Assembly: GCA_016875975.1 (NCBI GenBank)
Contig: VGOF01000015.1
Location: 1 to 14,193 of the forward strand
Direction: 5' to 3'
Origin: Chloroflexota bacterium
GTDB lineage: Bacteria; Chloroflexota; Dehalococcoidia; GIF9; UBA5629
Length of the DNA: 14,193 bases
The notes below the pieces were generated by a model. It did no database searches. It was not told where the DNA came from and saw only the letters and a program-made list of their open reading frames with translations. The translations under genes were made by a program, and so were the position numbers. Positions 7,257 through 14,193 of the stretch are shown here, in pieces (position 1 is the first letter of the stretch; each line of letters starts with the position of its first letter).

Positions 7257-7592
7257 ATGAAGCATGAACGTGAACTGCTCAAAGGTAGCACGGACTTATT
7301 GCTGCTCCGTCTTATCAGCTTCCAATCCATGTACGGCTACCAGATAATCAAAGAGCTGGAGAAAAGAAGCAACGGCTACTTTCGCTTTAAGGAAGGTACC
7401 CTTTATCCAGCTCTACATAGACTGGAAAGGAACGGACTCATCGAAGGCAAATGGATAAAATTGCACAGTGGCTTAGAAAGACGCTATTACCTCATAACCC
7501 AAAAAGGACATAAAGCGATGGCCGAAAGGCTAACTGTATGGCAAAATTTCTCCACTGCAGTTGACTTAATCATGCAACCTTCTTCAAGATAG
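7257..7592 (+). CDS. PadR-family transcriptional regulator
   Basis: A 111-residue winged-helix DNA-binding protein of the short PadR type. The N-terminal half carries the DNA-binding fold: helices at about 8-20 and 26-37, then the hallmark GTLYPALHRLERNGLI (47-62), followed by the wing ending in RRYYLITQKG (75-84) and a C-terminal helix for dimerisation. The ATG at 7257 is chosen because AGGAG lies 7 nt upstream; an in-frame GTG at 7206 would sit in the predicted promoter. The next gene begins only 7 nt after the stop and encodes a membrane protein with a HAAS-like domain. PadR genes next to HAAS/DUF1700-type membrane genes are a recurrent bacterial pairing in which the PadR protein usually represses its own operon. 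The ligand is unknown. Confidence 0.9.
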   Translation: MKHERELLKGSTDLLLLRLISFQSMYGYQIIKELEKRSNGYFRFKEGTLYPALHRLERNGLIEGKWIKLHSGLERRYYLITQKGHKAMAERLTVWQNFSTAVDLIMQPSSR

Positions 7593-7599
7593 CGCAGCG

Positions 7600-8508
7600 A
7601 TGTCATTTAAATCTGATTATTTGAATAGGCTGAAAGAATCGTTGAGAGTCGATCCAGCGACCGAACGTGATATTGTGCGTGAATGCCACGCCCATCTTGA
7701 AGATAGATACCAAGAGTTCAGAGAATTAGGCCTGTCCGAGGAAGAAGCTGACAAGGCCGCTGCCAAACTCTTGGGGTCTCCACGGCTTATCGCTAAACAG
7801 ATCGGCGAAGTCTACTCACAGGGAACATGGCAACAGGCCATCTTTGCTGCTCTGCCACATATGCTTATTGCCTTGCTCTTTGCCCTCCATTGGTGGGAGA
7901 ACACAGCTTGGGTACCTGTGGTCATACTCGTGGTCATCGGCATAGTCATCTATGGTTGGAGCCACGGCAAGCCAACATGGTTATTCCCCTGGTTGGGCTA
8001 TTGCTTAACTCCAGTAATAGCCATTGGCACTCTGTTAATGTACCTGCCCGGTGGTTGGGTGTGGCTAGCAGCCATCGCCTACATACCACTAGCCATAACT
8101 ATCATCCTCTCAGTGACCAAGCAGACAATCAAAATCGATTGGCTGTTCGCCTCTCTGATGCTGCTGCCTGTGCCTATAGTACTAGGTTGGAGACTGGCGT
8201 TGGGAATTGAAGATATAACTCAATGGCAAGCTCGACTCTACGAAGCTGGACAACTGATTGCTCTGACCTTCGCCATCCTAGCGCTAACCGCGGCCACCTT
8301 TATCCGACTCAGACAACGCTGGGCAAAAGCCGGAGCATTGGTCGCTCCGGAAATCCTTCTGCTGATTATCGTAGCCCTGGCAGACAAGAACGCGACCAGT
8401 TTTTGGATCTGGCTTTTCATTATTCTAATGGCTATAGTGCTTCTTCTCGGTCCCGCCACTTTGGAAAAGAGAATCAGACAAGGACAAGCCAAAACCGCCA
8501 AGTTTTGA
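7600..8508 (+). CDS. Multi-pass membrane protein with N-terminal HAAS-like domain
   Basis: A 302-residue protein of unknown function. Residues 1-75 are soluble and helical. The stretch RDIVRECHAHLEDRYQEF (23-40), followed by GLSEEEADKAAAKLLGSP, resembles the HAAS (DUF1700-like) domain found next to PadR regulators. The rest holds about eight hydrophobic segments, near 80-98, 103-121, 128-148, 152-171, 180-198, 217-235, 247-261 and 267-284, ending in a basic tail. No catalytic motif or transporter ATPase signature is seen. The ATG at 7600 has almost no ribosome binding site, so translation is probably coupled to padR, 7 nt upstream. The likely role is a membrane sensor or envelope stress factor under PadR control; this is inferred from context only. 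Confidence 0.85.
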   Translation: MSFKSDYLNRLKESLRVDPATERDIVRECHAHLEDRYQEFRELGLSEEEADKAAAKLLGSPRLIAKQIGEVYSQGTWQQAIFAALPHMLIALLFALHWWENTAWVPVVILVVIGIVIYGWSHGKPTWLFPWLGYCLTPVIAIGTLLMYLPGGWVWLAAIAYIPLAITIILSVTKQTIKIDWLFASLMLLPVPIVLGWRLALGIEDITQWQARLYEAGQLIALTFAILALTAATFIRLRQRWAKAGALVAPEILLLIIVALADKNATSFWIWLFIILMAIVLLLGPATLEKRIRQGQAKTAKF

Positions 8509-8561
8509 ACTCAGCTTCCTGAACGCCTGACAACGAGCCAATCCATACCATCCTATAAATG

Positions 8562-9011
8562 TTATCTCTGTGCCCAGAGGCCTTTTTTCGTTTGGCGGGC
8601 TTCTTTCTCTAATGCATCCAAATATGCCTGATACTTGACATCAGGCGGATAAGCCTTTGCATCGGCAAGGCCGCTCCTCACCAGTTCTGCATTGACAAAG
8701 ACACCATCCCCATCCACATACACATAGCGGAGTAGACGGCCATAGTTATCCTTGTCAGAAACATCCTTTTCCAACCTGACCCTCTTTCCTCTTACAAGTT
8801 CTTCGTTAGCTTTTTGGGCCTGGAGATAAAGACCCTCGTTTTTCTCTGGGGCATCAATGCCTATGTAGCGTACCAACAACCCGCCTTCAACAACGATAGT
8901 GTCCCCGTCAATCACGTCTACGACCTTTATTGAATAATCGGCAGTACAGCAAGCAACAAAAATGCTTAAAAAGAGAATAACCAGGGCAACTCTGAGCACA
9001 ATAACTACCAC
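8562..9011 (-). CDS. Secreted or lipoprotein thermonuclease (staphylococcal nuclease-like)
   Basis: A 149-residue SNase-fold protein, expected to cut DNA or RNA in a Ca-dependent way outside the membrane. Residues 6-20 form a hydrophobic signal segment followed by CC (21-22). FVAC is close to, but not exactly, a lipobox, so lipid anchoring is possible. Catalytic residues known from Staphylococcus aureus nuclease are all matched: the DGDT metal-binding loop (35-38), R48, D53 and E56 in RYIGIDAPE, and R92 in YGRLLRYVYVDG. The family C-terminal helix ends in KKGLW. The start is GTG at 9011, which overlaps the ruvB stop; a GTG four codons later is also possible. It is co-transcribed after ruvB. 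Whether it scavenges nucleic acid or acts on foreign DNA is unknown. Confidence 0.9.
   Translation of the reverse strand: MVVIVLRVALVILFLSIFVACCTADYSIKVVDVIDGDTIVVEGGLLVRYIGIDAPEKNEGLYLQAQKANEELVRGKRVRLEKDVSDKDNYGRLLRYVYVDGDGVFVNAELVRSGLADAKAYPPDVKYQAYLDALEKEARQTKKGLWAQR
8566..8588 (+). terminator. Weak candidate terminator for the padR unit
   Basis: A 5-bp stem CTCTG/CAGAG (8566-8570, 8575-8579) with a 4-nt loop is followed by GCC and six T residues on the plus strand. It lies about 58 nt past the membrane protein stop but inside the last codons of the convergent nuclease gene. The stem is short, so this is tentative. Confidence 0.3.
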
Positions 9012-10027
9012 AAGCTCGCTTGAGCTGACTTACCTTTCCTATAAGGTACCCCCAGGTGCTCGCAAGCAAGCCTAGTAGCCGCTCTGCCCCGAGGAGTTCG
9101 CTCTAAGAACCCCAACTGAAGAAGATAAGGCTCATAGACATCCATTATGGTATCCGCCTCCTCGCTGATAGAAGCAGCAATGGTCTCAAGACCAACCGGC
9201 CCACAATCGAATTTTTCAATTATGGTACGTAACACCTTGTGATCCACTTCGTCTAAGCCAATGCCGTCTACCTCTAACTTGGAAAGCGCATCTGTTGCCA
9301 CCATCTCAGTTATCTTCCCATCAGCCACTACCTGCGCATAATCACGCACACGTTTTAACAGCCTATTCGCAACACGTGGCGTGCCGCGAGCTCGACAGGC
9401 TATCTGACTTATCCCACCATCGTCCACCTCCACGCCCAAGATACCAGCCGACCGTTTCAAAATGGCTTTGATCGCCTGTTCATCATAGAAGTCAAGACGA
9501 TAAACAGCGCCAAAGCGATCTCGCAGCGGCGAACTCATTAATGCATAACGGGTCGTAGCGCCGATTAATGTGAACCGAGGCAAATTCAAGCGGAGGCTTC
9601 TAGCCCCCGGTCCCTTACCCAGTATTAAGTCTATAGCATAATCCTCCATCGCCGGATACAGGATTTCTTCTACCACTCGACTCAAGCGATGTATCTCATC
9701 GATAAAGAAAACGTCACCCCTTTGCAGACCGGTGAGGATGGCAGCAATATCCCCAGGACGTTCTATCGCTGGACCGGAACTGATTTTAATGTTGACCCCC
9801 ATCTCAACTGCAATAACATAAGCCAACGTCGTCTTCCCTAGGCCAGGCGGCCCGTAGAGAAGGACATGGTCCAAAACTTCCCCGCGTTTCTGAGCAGCAG
9901 CGATAGCTATTTTCAGGTTCTCTTTGACCTTGCCCTGACCTATGAAATCAGCGATATATCGAGGACGCAGGTTAGTATCCAAAGCGCCATCATCCGTGCC
10001 TGATTTGGCTGACACCAATCTTGCCAT
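9005..10027 (-). CDS. ruvB: Holliday junction branch migration helicase subunit RuvB
   Basis: AAA+ ATPase that forms hexameric rings on DNA either side of RuvA and drives branch migration of Holliday junctions. With the start used here it has 340 residues, the family norm. Walker A is GPPGLGKT (59-66), Walker B ends in DE (110-111) followed by IHRL, sensor 1 is GATTR (156-160), the SPLRDRFG box with the arginine finger is at 166-173, and sensor 2 is in GTPRVANRLL (215-224). The C-terminal winged helix carries GPVGLETIAASISEE and LERTPRGR. I chose ATG 10027, since a GAG-containing purine stretch precedes it and MARLVS fits other RuvB starts. ATG 10045 and TTG 10054 are in-frame alternatives. 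ruvA and ruvC are not adjacent; the nuclease gene overlaps its 3' end. Confidence 0.95.
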   Translation of the reverse strand: MARLVSAKSGTDDGALDTNLRPRYIADFIGQGKVKENLKIAIAAAQKRGEVLDHVLLYGPPGLGKTTLAYVIAVEMGVNIKISSGPAIERPGDIAAILTGLQRGDVFFIDEIHRLSRVVEEILYPAMEDYAIDLILGKGPGARSLRLNLPRFTLIGATTRYALMSSPLRDRFGAVYRLDFYDEQAIKAILKRSAGILGVEVDDGGISQIACRARGTPRVANRLLKRVRDYAQVVADGKITEMVATDALSKLEVDGIGLDEVDHKVLRTIIEKFDCGPVGLETIAASISEEADTIMDVYEPYLLQLGFLERTPRGRAATRLACEHLGVPYRKGKSAQASLW

Positions 10028-10072
10028 TGACTTTTTCTCTTGCATGCTAGACAAATTACAGTACTATGCGAA

Positions 10073-10078
10073 ATTATA
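10073..10078 (-). promoter_or_regulatory. Candidate -10 box of the ruvB-nuclease operon
   Basis: A perfect TATAAT on the minus strand lies between the rpoC terminator and ruvB. The hexamer at 17-nt spacing is TTCGGT, a poor -35 match. Transcription from here would start near 10066, which leaves room for the ATG at 10045 or 10027 but little for the upstream TTG. Confidence 0.5.
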
Positions 10079-10123
10079 ACACACAGACCATTATTACCGA
10101 ATCTAGACTGACTGCACGACTCC

Positions 10124-10162
10124 AAAAGTAAAAGAAGCCTCGCCAATTGACAAGACTTCTTT
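10124..10162 (-). terminator. Rho-independent terminator of rpoC
   Basis: A 12-bp stem with two G-T pairs is formed on the minus strand by AAAGAAGTCTTG (10162-10151) and CGAGGCTTCTTT (10142-10131) around an 8-nt loop. It is followed by a T-rich tail including TTTT at 10127-10124. It sits about 75 nt after the rpoC stop and upstream of the ruvB promoter. The 10163-10234 interval otherwise holds only a CCCATGGG palindrome. Confidence 0.8.
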
Positions 10163-10234
10163 ATCTAAGCCTGTAAGGAAATGAGCCCTAGTATCTTATG
10201 GGAACTGATGTGAGAAAAATCCCATGGGAACCGC

Positions 10235-13200
10235 TTACGCTTCTAGCAACAGAGATGGGCCGACAGTCTCATTCTGGTCTGCCAGGTCCGGCCTTGTTCC
10301 CTCGACTGCCGGTAAAGCTTTTTCGGCTTGTTCAGCCAGCGACAAATCTTGAGCAGTTTCCTCAGCCAATGATAACAATTGTGATGGAATAAGCCTTCCA
10401 ATGATAACATTCTCTTTTAGGCCGACCAGCCTATCAGTCTTACCCCAGATGGCCGCCTCAGTCAGAACCCTAGTAGTCTCTTGAAATGATGCTGCAGCTA
10501 ACCAACTGTTTGTGTTCAACGAAGCCCTGGTAATACCCAAAAGTACAGTCTGCGCAGTCGCTGGCTCACCGCCCTCCGCCAGAACCTTAGCATTTATGCC
10601 CTCGTACTCGAACCTACCAATGAGGTCACCAGCCAGTAGTTCGGTATCACCAGGAGACTCCACACGCACCCGCTTTAGCATCTGGCGGATTATGATCTCA
10701 ATATGTTTATCATTAATGTTCACACCTTGTGAACGATATACATTTTGTACCTCCTCAACCAGATATCTCTGAACCGCCTCCCTCCCCATAATTCGGAGGA
10801 TGTCTTGAGGGTCAGCAACACCATCTATAAGTTGTGTGCCAGCTTTCACTTCATCCCCTGACTTCACCCGTATATGGCTCCCCGGAGGCACCGTATATTC
10901 TCTCTCCTCTCTTTCTTCGTATGCAATATAGACACGCCCACCCTCAAGAGCCACCACCCCAGAGACCCTCGCAATGCATGACTGATCTTCTGGCTTCGCA
11001 GGATGCTTGCCCTTAGACGGTTCTTCAGAGGGGGGCACATATACTAGCATTGTTCCGGCTTCCACACTGTCGCCGTTATTAACGATTACATCGGCTCCGC
11101 GCGGTAACACATACTCATCACGGTAGAACTCAGAGCTAGTTATCTTAATCTTACGCGCTTCCTCTGTGTCGATAACCTCCGCAGTACCATCGATTTCAGA
11201 GAGAATTGCCACACCTTTTGGTACTCTGGCTTCGAAAAGCTCCTCAACACGCGGCAAACCACTAGTAATATCGGCCTCCACCACACCCCCAGTATGAAAA
11301 GTACGTAACGTGAGCTGTGTTCCAGGCTCACCGATACTCTGGGCGGCTATGATGCCCACAGCAGCGCCGACTTCAACTAGCCCTCCTCTAGCCAGGTCAC
11401 GCCCATAGCAATATTGACAAATACCTTGACGCGAATGACAACCTAACGGCGACCGCACATGTACGTTAACAATACCAGCATCCACTATTAGCTTTGACCT
11501 TTCTTCATCGATCTCCTCATTTCGCCGCATGATGATCTCGCCGGTCTGTGGATCGATAACATCACTGGCAACCAGACGGCCAATCAAGCGATCCGCCAAT
11601 GGTGCCAACAGCCCTCTATCCCTTTTCCTATCTGATAGGAATATGCCTTCGTCGCTCCCGCAATCCTCCTCCGAAATGATCACATCTTGTGCCACATCAA
11701 TAAGCCGACGCGTGAGATAACCAGCATTTGATGTTCGCAGCGCGGTATCAGCTAAACCCTTACGAGCACCATGAGTAGACATGAAATACTCCATCACAGA
11801 AAGACCTTCACGAAAACTCGCCTTAATAGGGAAATCGATTATCCTGCCAGCGGGGTCAGTCATTAACCCTCGCATGCCGGCCATCTGCCTGATCTGTGAG
11901 ATATTGCCCTTCGCCCCAGAGGTAGCCATCATATATACGCCACCATACCGGTCTAACGATTGAGAGATAGTCTCCGTAATCTTATCTGTGACTTCAGTCC
12001 AAACTTCAATGGTTTTGCCATATCGTTCATCATCAGTGATCAATCCGCGGTTGAACTGACTTTCGATAACCGCTACCCGCTCGTCGCCCTCTTCAAGAAG
12101 CTTCGCCTTACTTTTAGGCACTTCCACATCACTCGCAGCAATAGTAGTACCAGACTTAGTAGCATACTCGAAGCCAAGTTTTTTGAGGTTATCAAGCACA
12201 TTGGCAGTAGCCGTATGGCCAAGCAAACGATAACAATCTGCTACCAAGCGCTTCAATGCGCCTTTATCCATTACCCGGTTTCTAAATCGGAATTCCGGCG
12301 GCAAGACCTCATTGAATATGACTCGACCTGCACTGGTTTTTAGTACCTCTCCATCGCCATTACTTGCCCCTACCTCTATTTCGGCATCAAAGCAAATAAG
12401 GCCCAACTCATAAGCAAGTCTAGCATCTTCAAAGCTTTTGAACTTCTTCCCCTCACCTCTGGCACCCTTCTTAATGTTGGTAAGATAATAACACCCAAGC
12501 ACCATATCTAACGTAGGCGTCATGACAGGCTCGCCACAGCTCGGCAATAGCATATTTCTGAGGCTAAGCATTTGTTCTCTGGCTTCCTTAACCGCCGCTT
12601 TGGAAAGCGGCACATGAACCGCCATCTGATCGCCATCAAAATCCGCATTAAAAGCAGCGCAGACAAGCGGATGGATTTGAATCGCGCTACCGTCAATCAG
12701 CACAGGTTCAAAGGCCTGAACACTCAGCCGATGTAATGTCGGAGCTCGGTTCAACAATACCGGCCGTTCTTTCACCACCTCCGCTAGGATATCCCAAACC
12801 TCGGGGCGAGCTTTCTCTACCTGTCTGCGAGCACTCTTGATATTATGGGCATAGCCTTGCTCAATAAGTTGACGCATGACAAAGGGTTTAAACAATTCAA
12901 GAGCCATGTGCTTGGGCAAGCCACACTGGTGCAGTTGCAACTCGGGGCCGACTACTATAACTGAGCGGCCACTGTAATCTACGCGCTTGCCCAACAAGTT
13001 CTGGCGAAACCGACCCTGCTTGCCTCGAAGCATATCAGAGAGCGACTTGAGCCGATGTGTAGTGCCTACAGTAGGTACTCTACCACGCCGCCCATTATCT
13101 ATAAGGGCATCAACGGCCTCTTGAAGCATGCGCTTCTCGTTACGCACAATGATCTCAGGAGCTCCCAGATCAATAAGCCTTCTGAGGCGGTTATTACGAT

Positions 13201-14193
13201 TGATTACACGCCGATATAAATCGTTCAGGTCGCTAGTGGCAAAGCGACCACCATCAAGCTGAACTATTGGTCGAAGTTCAGGGGGTAATACAGGCAACAC
13301 TGTCAAGATCATCCATTCAGGCTTGTTTCCGCTGCGCCAAAATGCCTCTACTATTCGTAAGCGTTTGCTGGCTTTCTTGCGACGCTGGCCAGCACTAGAA
13401 CGAACCTCGTCAATAAGGTTCTGCCGCAGTTTCTCCAGATCCAATTCCTTAAGAATCTGCAATACAGCTTCGGCCCCCATGCCAGCTTCAAAGAAATCCC
13501 CATACGCCGATTTAAGGTCCTGATATTGGCTCTCAGAGATAAGCTTCAACCGTTTCAAGTTCTCAATAGACTCTATGCGAGATTCCAAACTGCTGATCAC
13601 ATCATCGACTTCACTTAAGTCAACCCGAGCTTGGGCGTCATCACTTGAAGAATTACTCAAGTCCGCAACAGCGCCAGATTCCACTTCAACCGTATGGCCT
13701 CCGGGCAGCTTGTTTGCTCTGATACTCTGCCGGGCAAGCTCATCCTTGATGCCCTTAAGAATGTCCTGGCGTGTAACATCATCAACAGAAATCACAATAT
13801 ATTGCGCAAAATAAAGTACGCGCTCCAAGTGTCGAGGTGATATATCCAGCAGCAGAGCCAGACGGCTGGGCACTCCCCTGGCAAACCAAATATGGGCTAC
13901 AGGTGCTGCCAACTCAATATGTCCCATGCGTGTCCGACGCACCCTGGAATGCTCCACCGTGACCCCACATCTATCACAGGTGACACCGCGATAGCGTATC
14001 TTCTTATACTTTCCACAATAACACTCGTAGTTTTTTGTAGGGCCAAATATCTTCTCGCAGAAAAGGCCATCCTTTTCCGGCTTCAATGTTCGGTAGTTGA
14101 TGGTCTCAGGCTCAGTTACCTCACCATAAGACCAGCTTCTTATTTGGTCTGGCGAAGCTAATGAAATCCGAATAGCACTAAAATCGTTAACTT
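10235..14193 (-). CDS. rpoC: DNA-directed RNA polymerase subunit beta' (5' end just outside window)
   Basis: Catalytic beta' subunit of RNA polymerase. About 1318 residues are visible. The frame is open to the edge and begins VNDFSAIRISLASP, the usual start of beta', so only a few codons are missing. In visible numbering, the first zinc site uses C57, C59, C72 and C75. The catalytic Mg site NADFDGDQ is at 515-522, the bridge helix near 796-830, the second zinc site at C844, C918, C925 and C928, and the trigger loop region with GEPGTQLTLRTFHTGG near 953-969. Residues about 162-215 form an acidic, Ser-rich and coiled-coil-like insert before the MGAEA segment, absent from E. coli beta'. rpoB is expected just upstream, beyond the window. 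The gene ends in a terminator. Confidence 0.98.
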   Translation of the reverse strand, partial: VNDFSAIRISLASPDQIRSWSYGEVTEPETINYRTLKPEKDGLFCEKIFGPTKNYECYCGKYKKIRYRGVTCDRCGVTVEHSRVRRTRMGHIELAAPVAHIWFARGVPSRLALLLDISPRHLERVLYFAQYIVISVDDVTRQDILKGIKDELARQSIRANKLPGGHTVEVESGAVADLSNSSSDDAQARVDLSEVDDVISSLESRIESIENLKRLKLISESQYQDLKSAYGDFFEAGMGAEAVLQILKELDLEKLRQNLIDEVRSSAGQRRKKASKRLRIVEAFWRSGNKPEWMILTVLPVLPPELRPIVQLDGGRFATSDLNDLYRRVINRNNRLRRLIDLGAPEIIVRNEKRMLQEAVDALIDNGRRGRVPTVGTTHRLKSLSDMLRGKQGRFRQNLLGKRVDYSGRSVIVVGPELQLHQCGLPKHMALELFKPFVMRQLIEQGYAHNIKSARRQVEKARPEVWDILAEVVKERPVLLNRAPTLHRLSVQAFEPVLIDGSAIQIHPLVCAAFNADFDGDQMAVHVPLSKAAVKEAREQMLSLRNMLLPSCGEPVMTPTLDMVLGCYYLTNIKKGARGEGKKFKSFEDARLAYELGLICFDAEIEVGASNGDGEVLKTSAGRVIFNEVLPPEFRFRNRVMDKGALKRLVADCYRLLGHTATANVLDNLKKLGFEYATKSGTTIAASDVEVPKSKAKLLEEGDERVAVIESQFNRGLITDDERYGKTIEVWTEVTDKITETISQSLDRYGGVYMMATSGAKGNISQIRQMAGMRGLMTDPAGRIIDFPIKASFREGLSVMEYFMSTHGARKGLADTALRTSNAGYLTRRLIDVAQDVIISEEDCGSDEGIFLSDRKRDRGLLAPLADRLIGRLVASDVIDPQTGEIIMRRNEEIDEERSKLIVDAGIVNVHVRSPLGCHSRQGICQYCYGRDLARGGLVEVGAAVGIIAAQSIGEPGTQLTLRTFHTGGVVEADITSGLPRVEELFEARVPKGVAILSEIDGTAEVIDTEEARKIKITSSEFYRDEYVLPRGADVIVNNGDSVEAGTMLVYVPPSEEPSKGKHPAKPEDQSCIARVSGVVALEGGRVYIAYEEREEREYTVPPGSHIRVKSGDEVKAGTQLIDGVADPQDILRIMGREAVQRYLVEEVQNVYRSQGVNINDKHIEIIIRQMLKRVRVESPGDTELLAGDLIGRFEYEGINAKVLAEGGEPATAQTVLLGITRASLNTNSWLAAASFQETTRVLTEAAIWGKTDRLVGLKENVIIGRLIPSQLLSLAEETAQDLSLAEQAEKALPAVEGTRPDLADQNETVGPSLLLEA

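Noticed and set aside
10195..10232. TCCCATGGGA palindrome and ATGGGA/TCCCAT arms just after the rpoC stop
   Set aside because: Weak stem with a long loop; the longer hairpin at 10124-10162 is a much better terminator.
1..14193. CRISPR arrays, tRNAs, insertion sequences, phage or toxin-antitoxin genes
   Set aside because: I read the intergenic stretches (80-211, 4146-4305, 6823-7256, 8509-8561, 10028-10234) for each and found no regularly spaced repeats, tRNA T-loop or acceptor pairs, transposase or integrase motifs.

Overview
This window looks like a core chromosomal segment of a bacterium of the Chloroflexota, most probably class Dehalococcoidia. That placement is inferred from about 50% GC, the style of the proteins (RuvB, RpoC with a long N-terminal-region insert, ClpC with a Ser/Gly tail), the unlinked single 5S rRNA gene, and frequent GTG/TTG starts. 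No database search was possible. Nearly everything is housekeeping. There is no insertion sequence, phage gene, CRISPR array or tRNA.

Layout, left to right. Positions 1-79 hold an ambiguous gene end. Positions 80-211 are non-coding and carry a small array of 7-bp repeats. From 212 to 4145 lies a tight minus-strand operon, transcribed radA-ispD-ispF-cysS: DNA recombination repair, two non-mevalonate isoprenoid enzymes, and cysteinyl-tRNA synthetase. It has its own TATAAT box and is insulated from the upstream clpC gene (4306-6822, minus) by a strong hairpin terminator at 4219-4257. Upstream of clpC are its near-consensus promoter and a stand-alone 5S rRNA gene (about 6979-7095, minus), which has a near-perfect sigma-70 promoter of its own.

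A divergent plus-strand promoter then drives a two-gene unit: a PadR-family regulator (7257-7592) and an eight-helix membrane protein with an N-terminal HAAS-like helical domain (7600-8508). This is the only clearly accessory, poorly characterised part. Convergent to it is a minus-strand pair, ruvB and a secreted or lipoprotein staphylococcal-type nuclease, whose start overlaps the ruvB stop. Finally rpoC (RNA polymerase beta') fills 10235 to the window edge, lacking only its first few codons, and ends in a hairpin terminator at 10124-10162.

Functionally the window combines transcription (rpoC), translation (5S rRNA, cysS), protein quality control (clpC), recombination repair (radA, ruvB) and isoprenoid precursor synthesis (ispD, ispF). 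I found no convincing undescribed defence or mobile system. The best second looks are the PadR/HAAS membrane pair sharing a divergent promoter region with the 5S gene, the nuclease coupled to ruvB, the heptamer repeat, and the Glu-to-Asp change in IspF.
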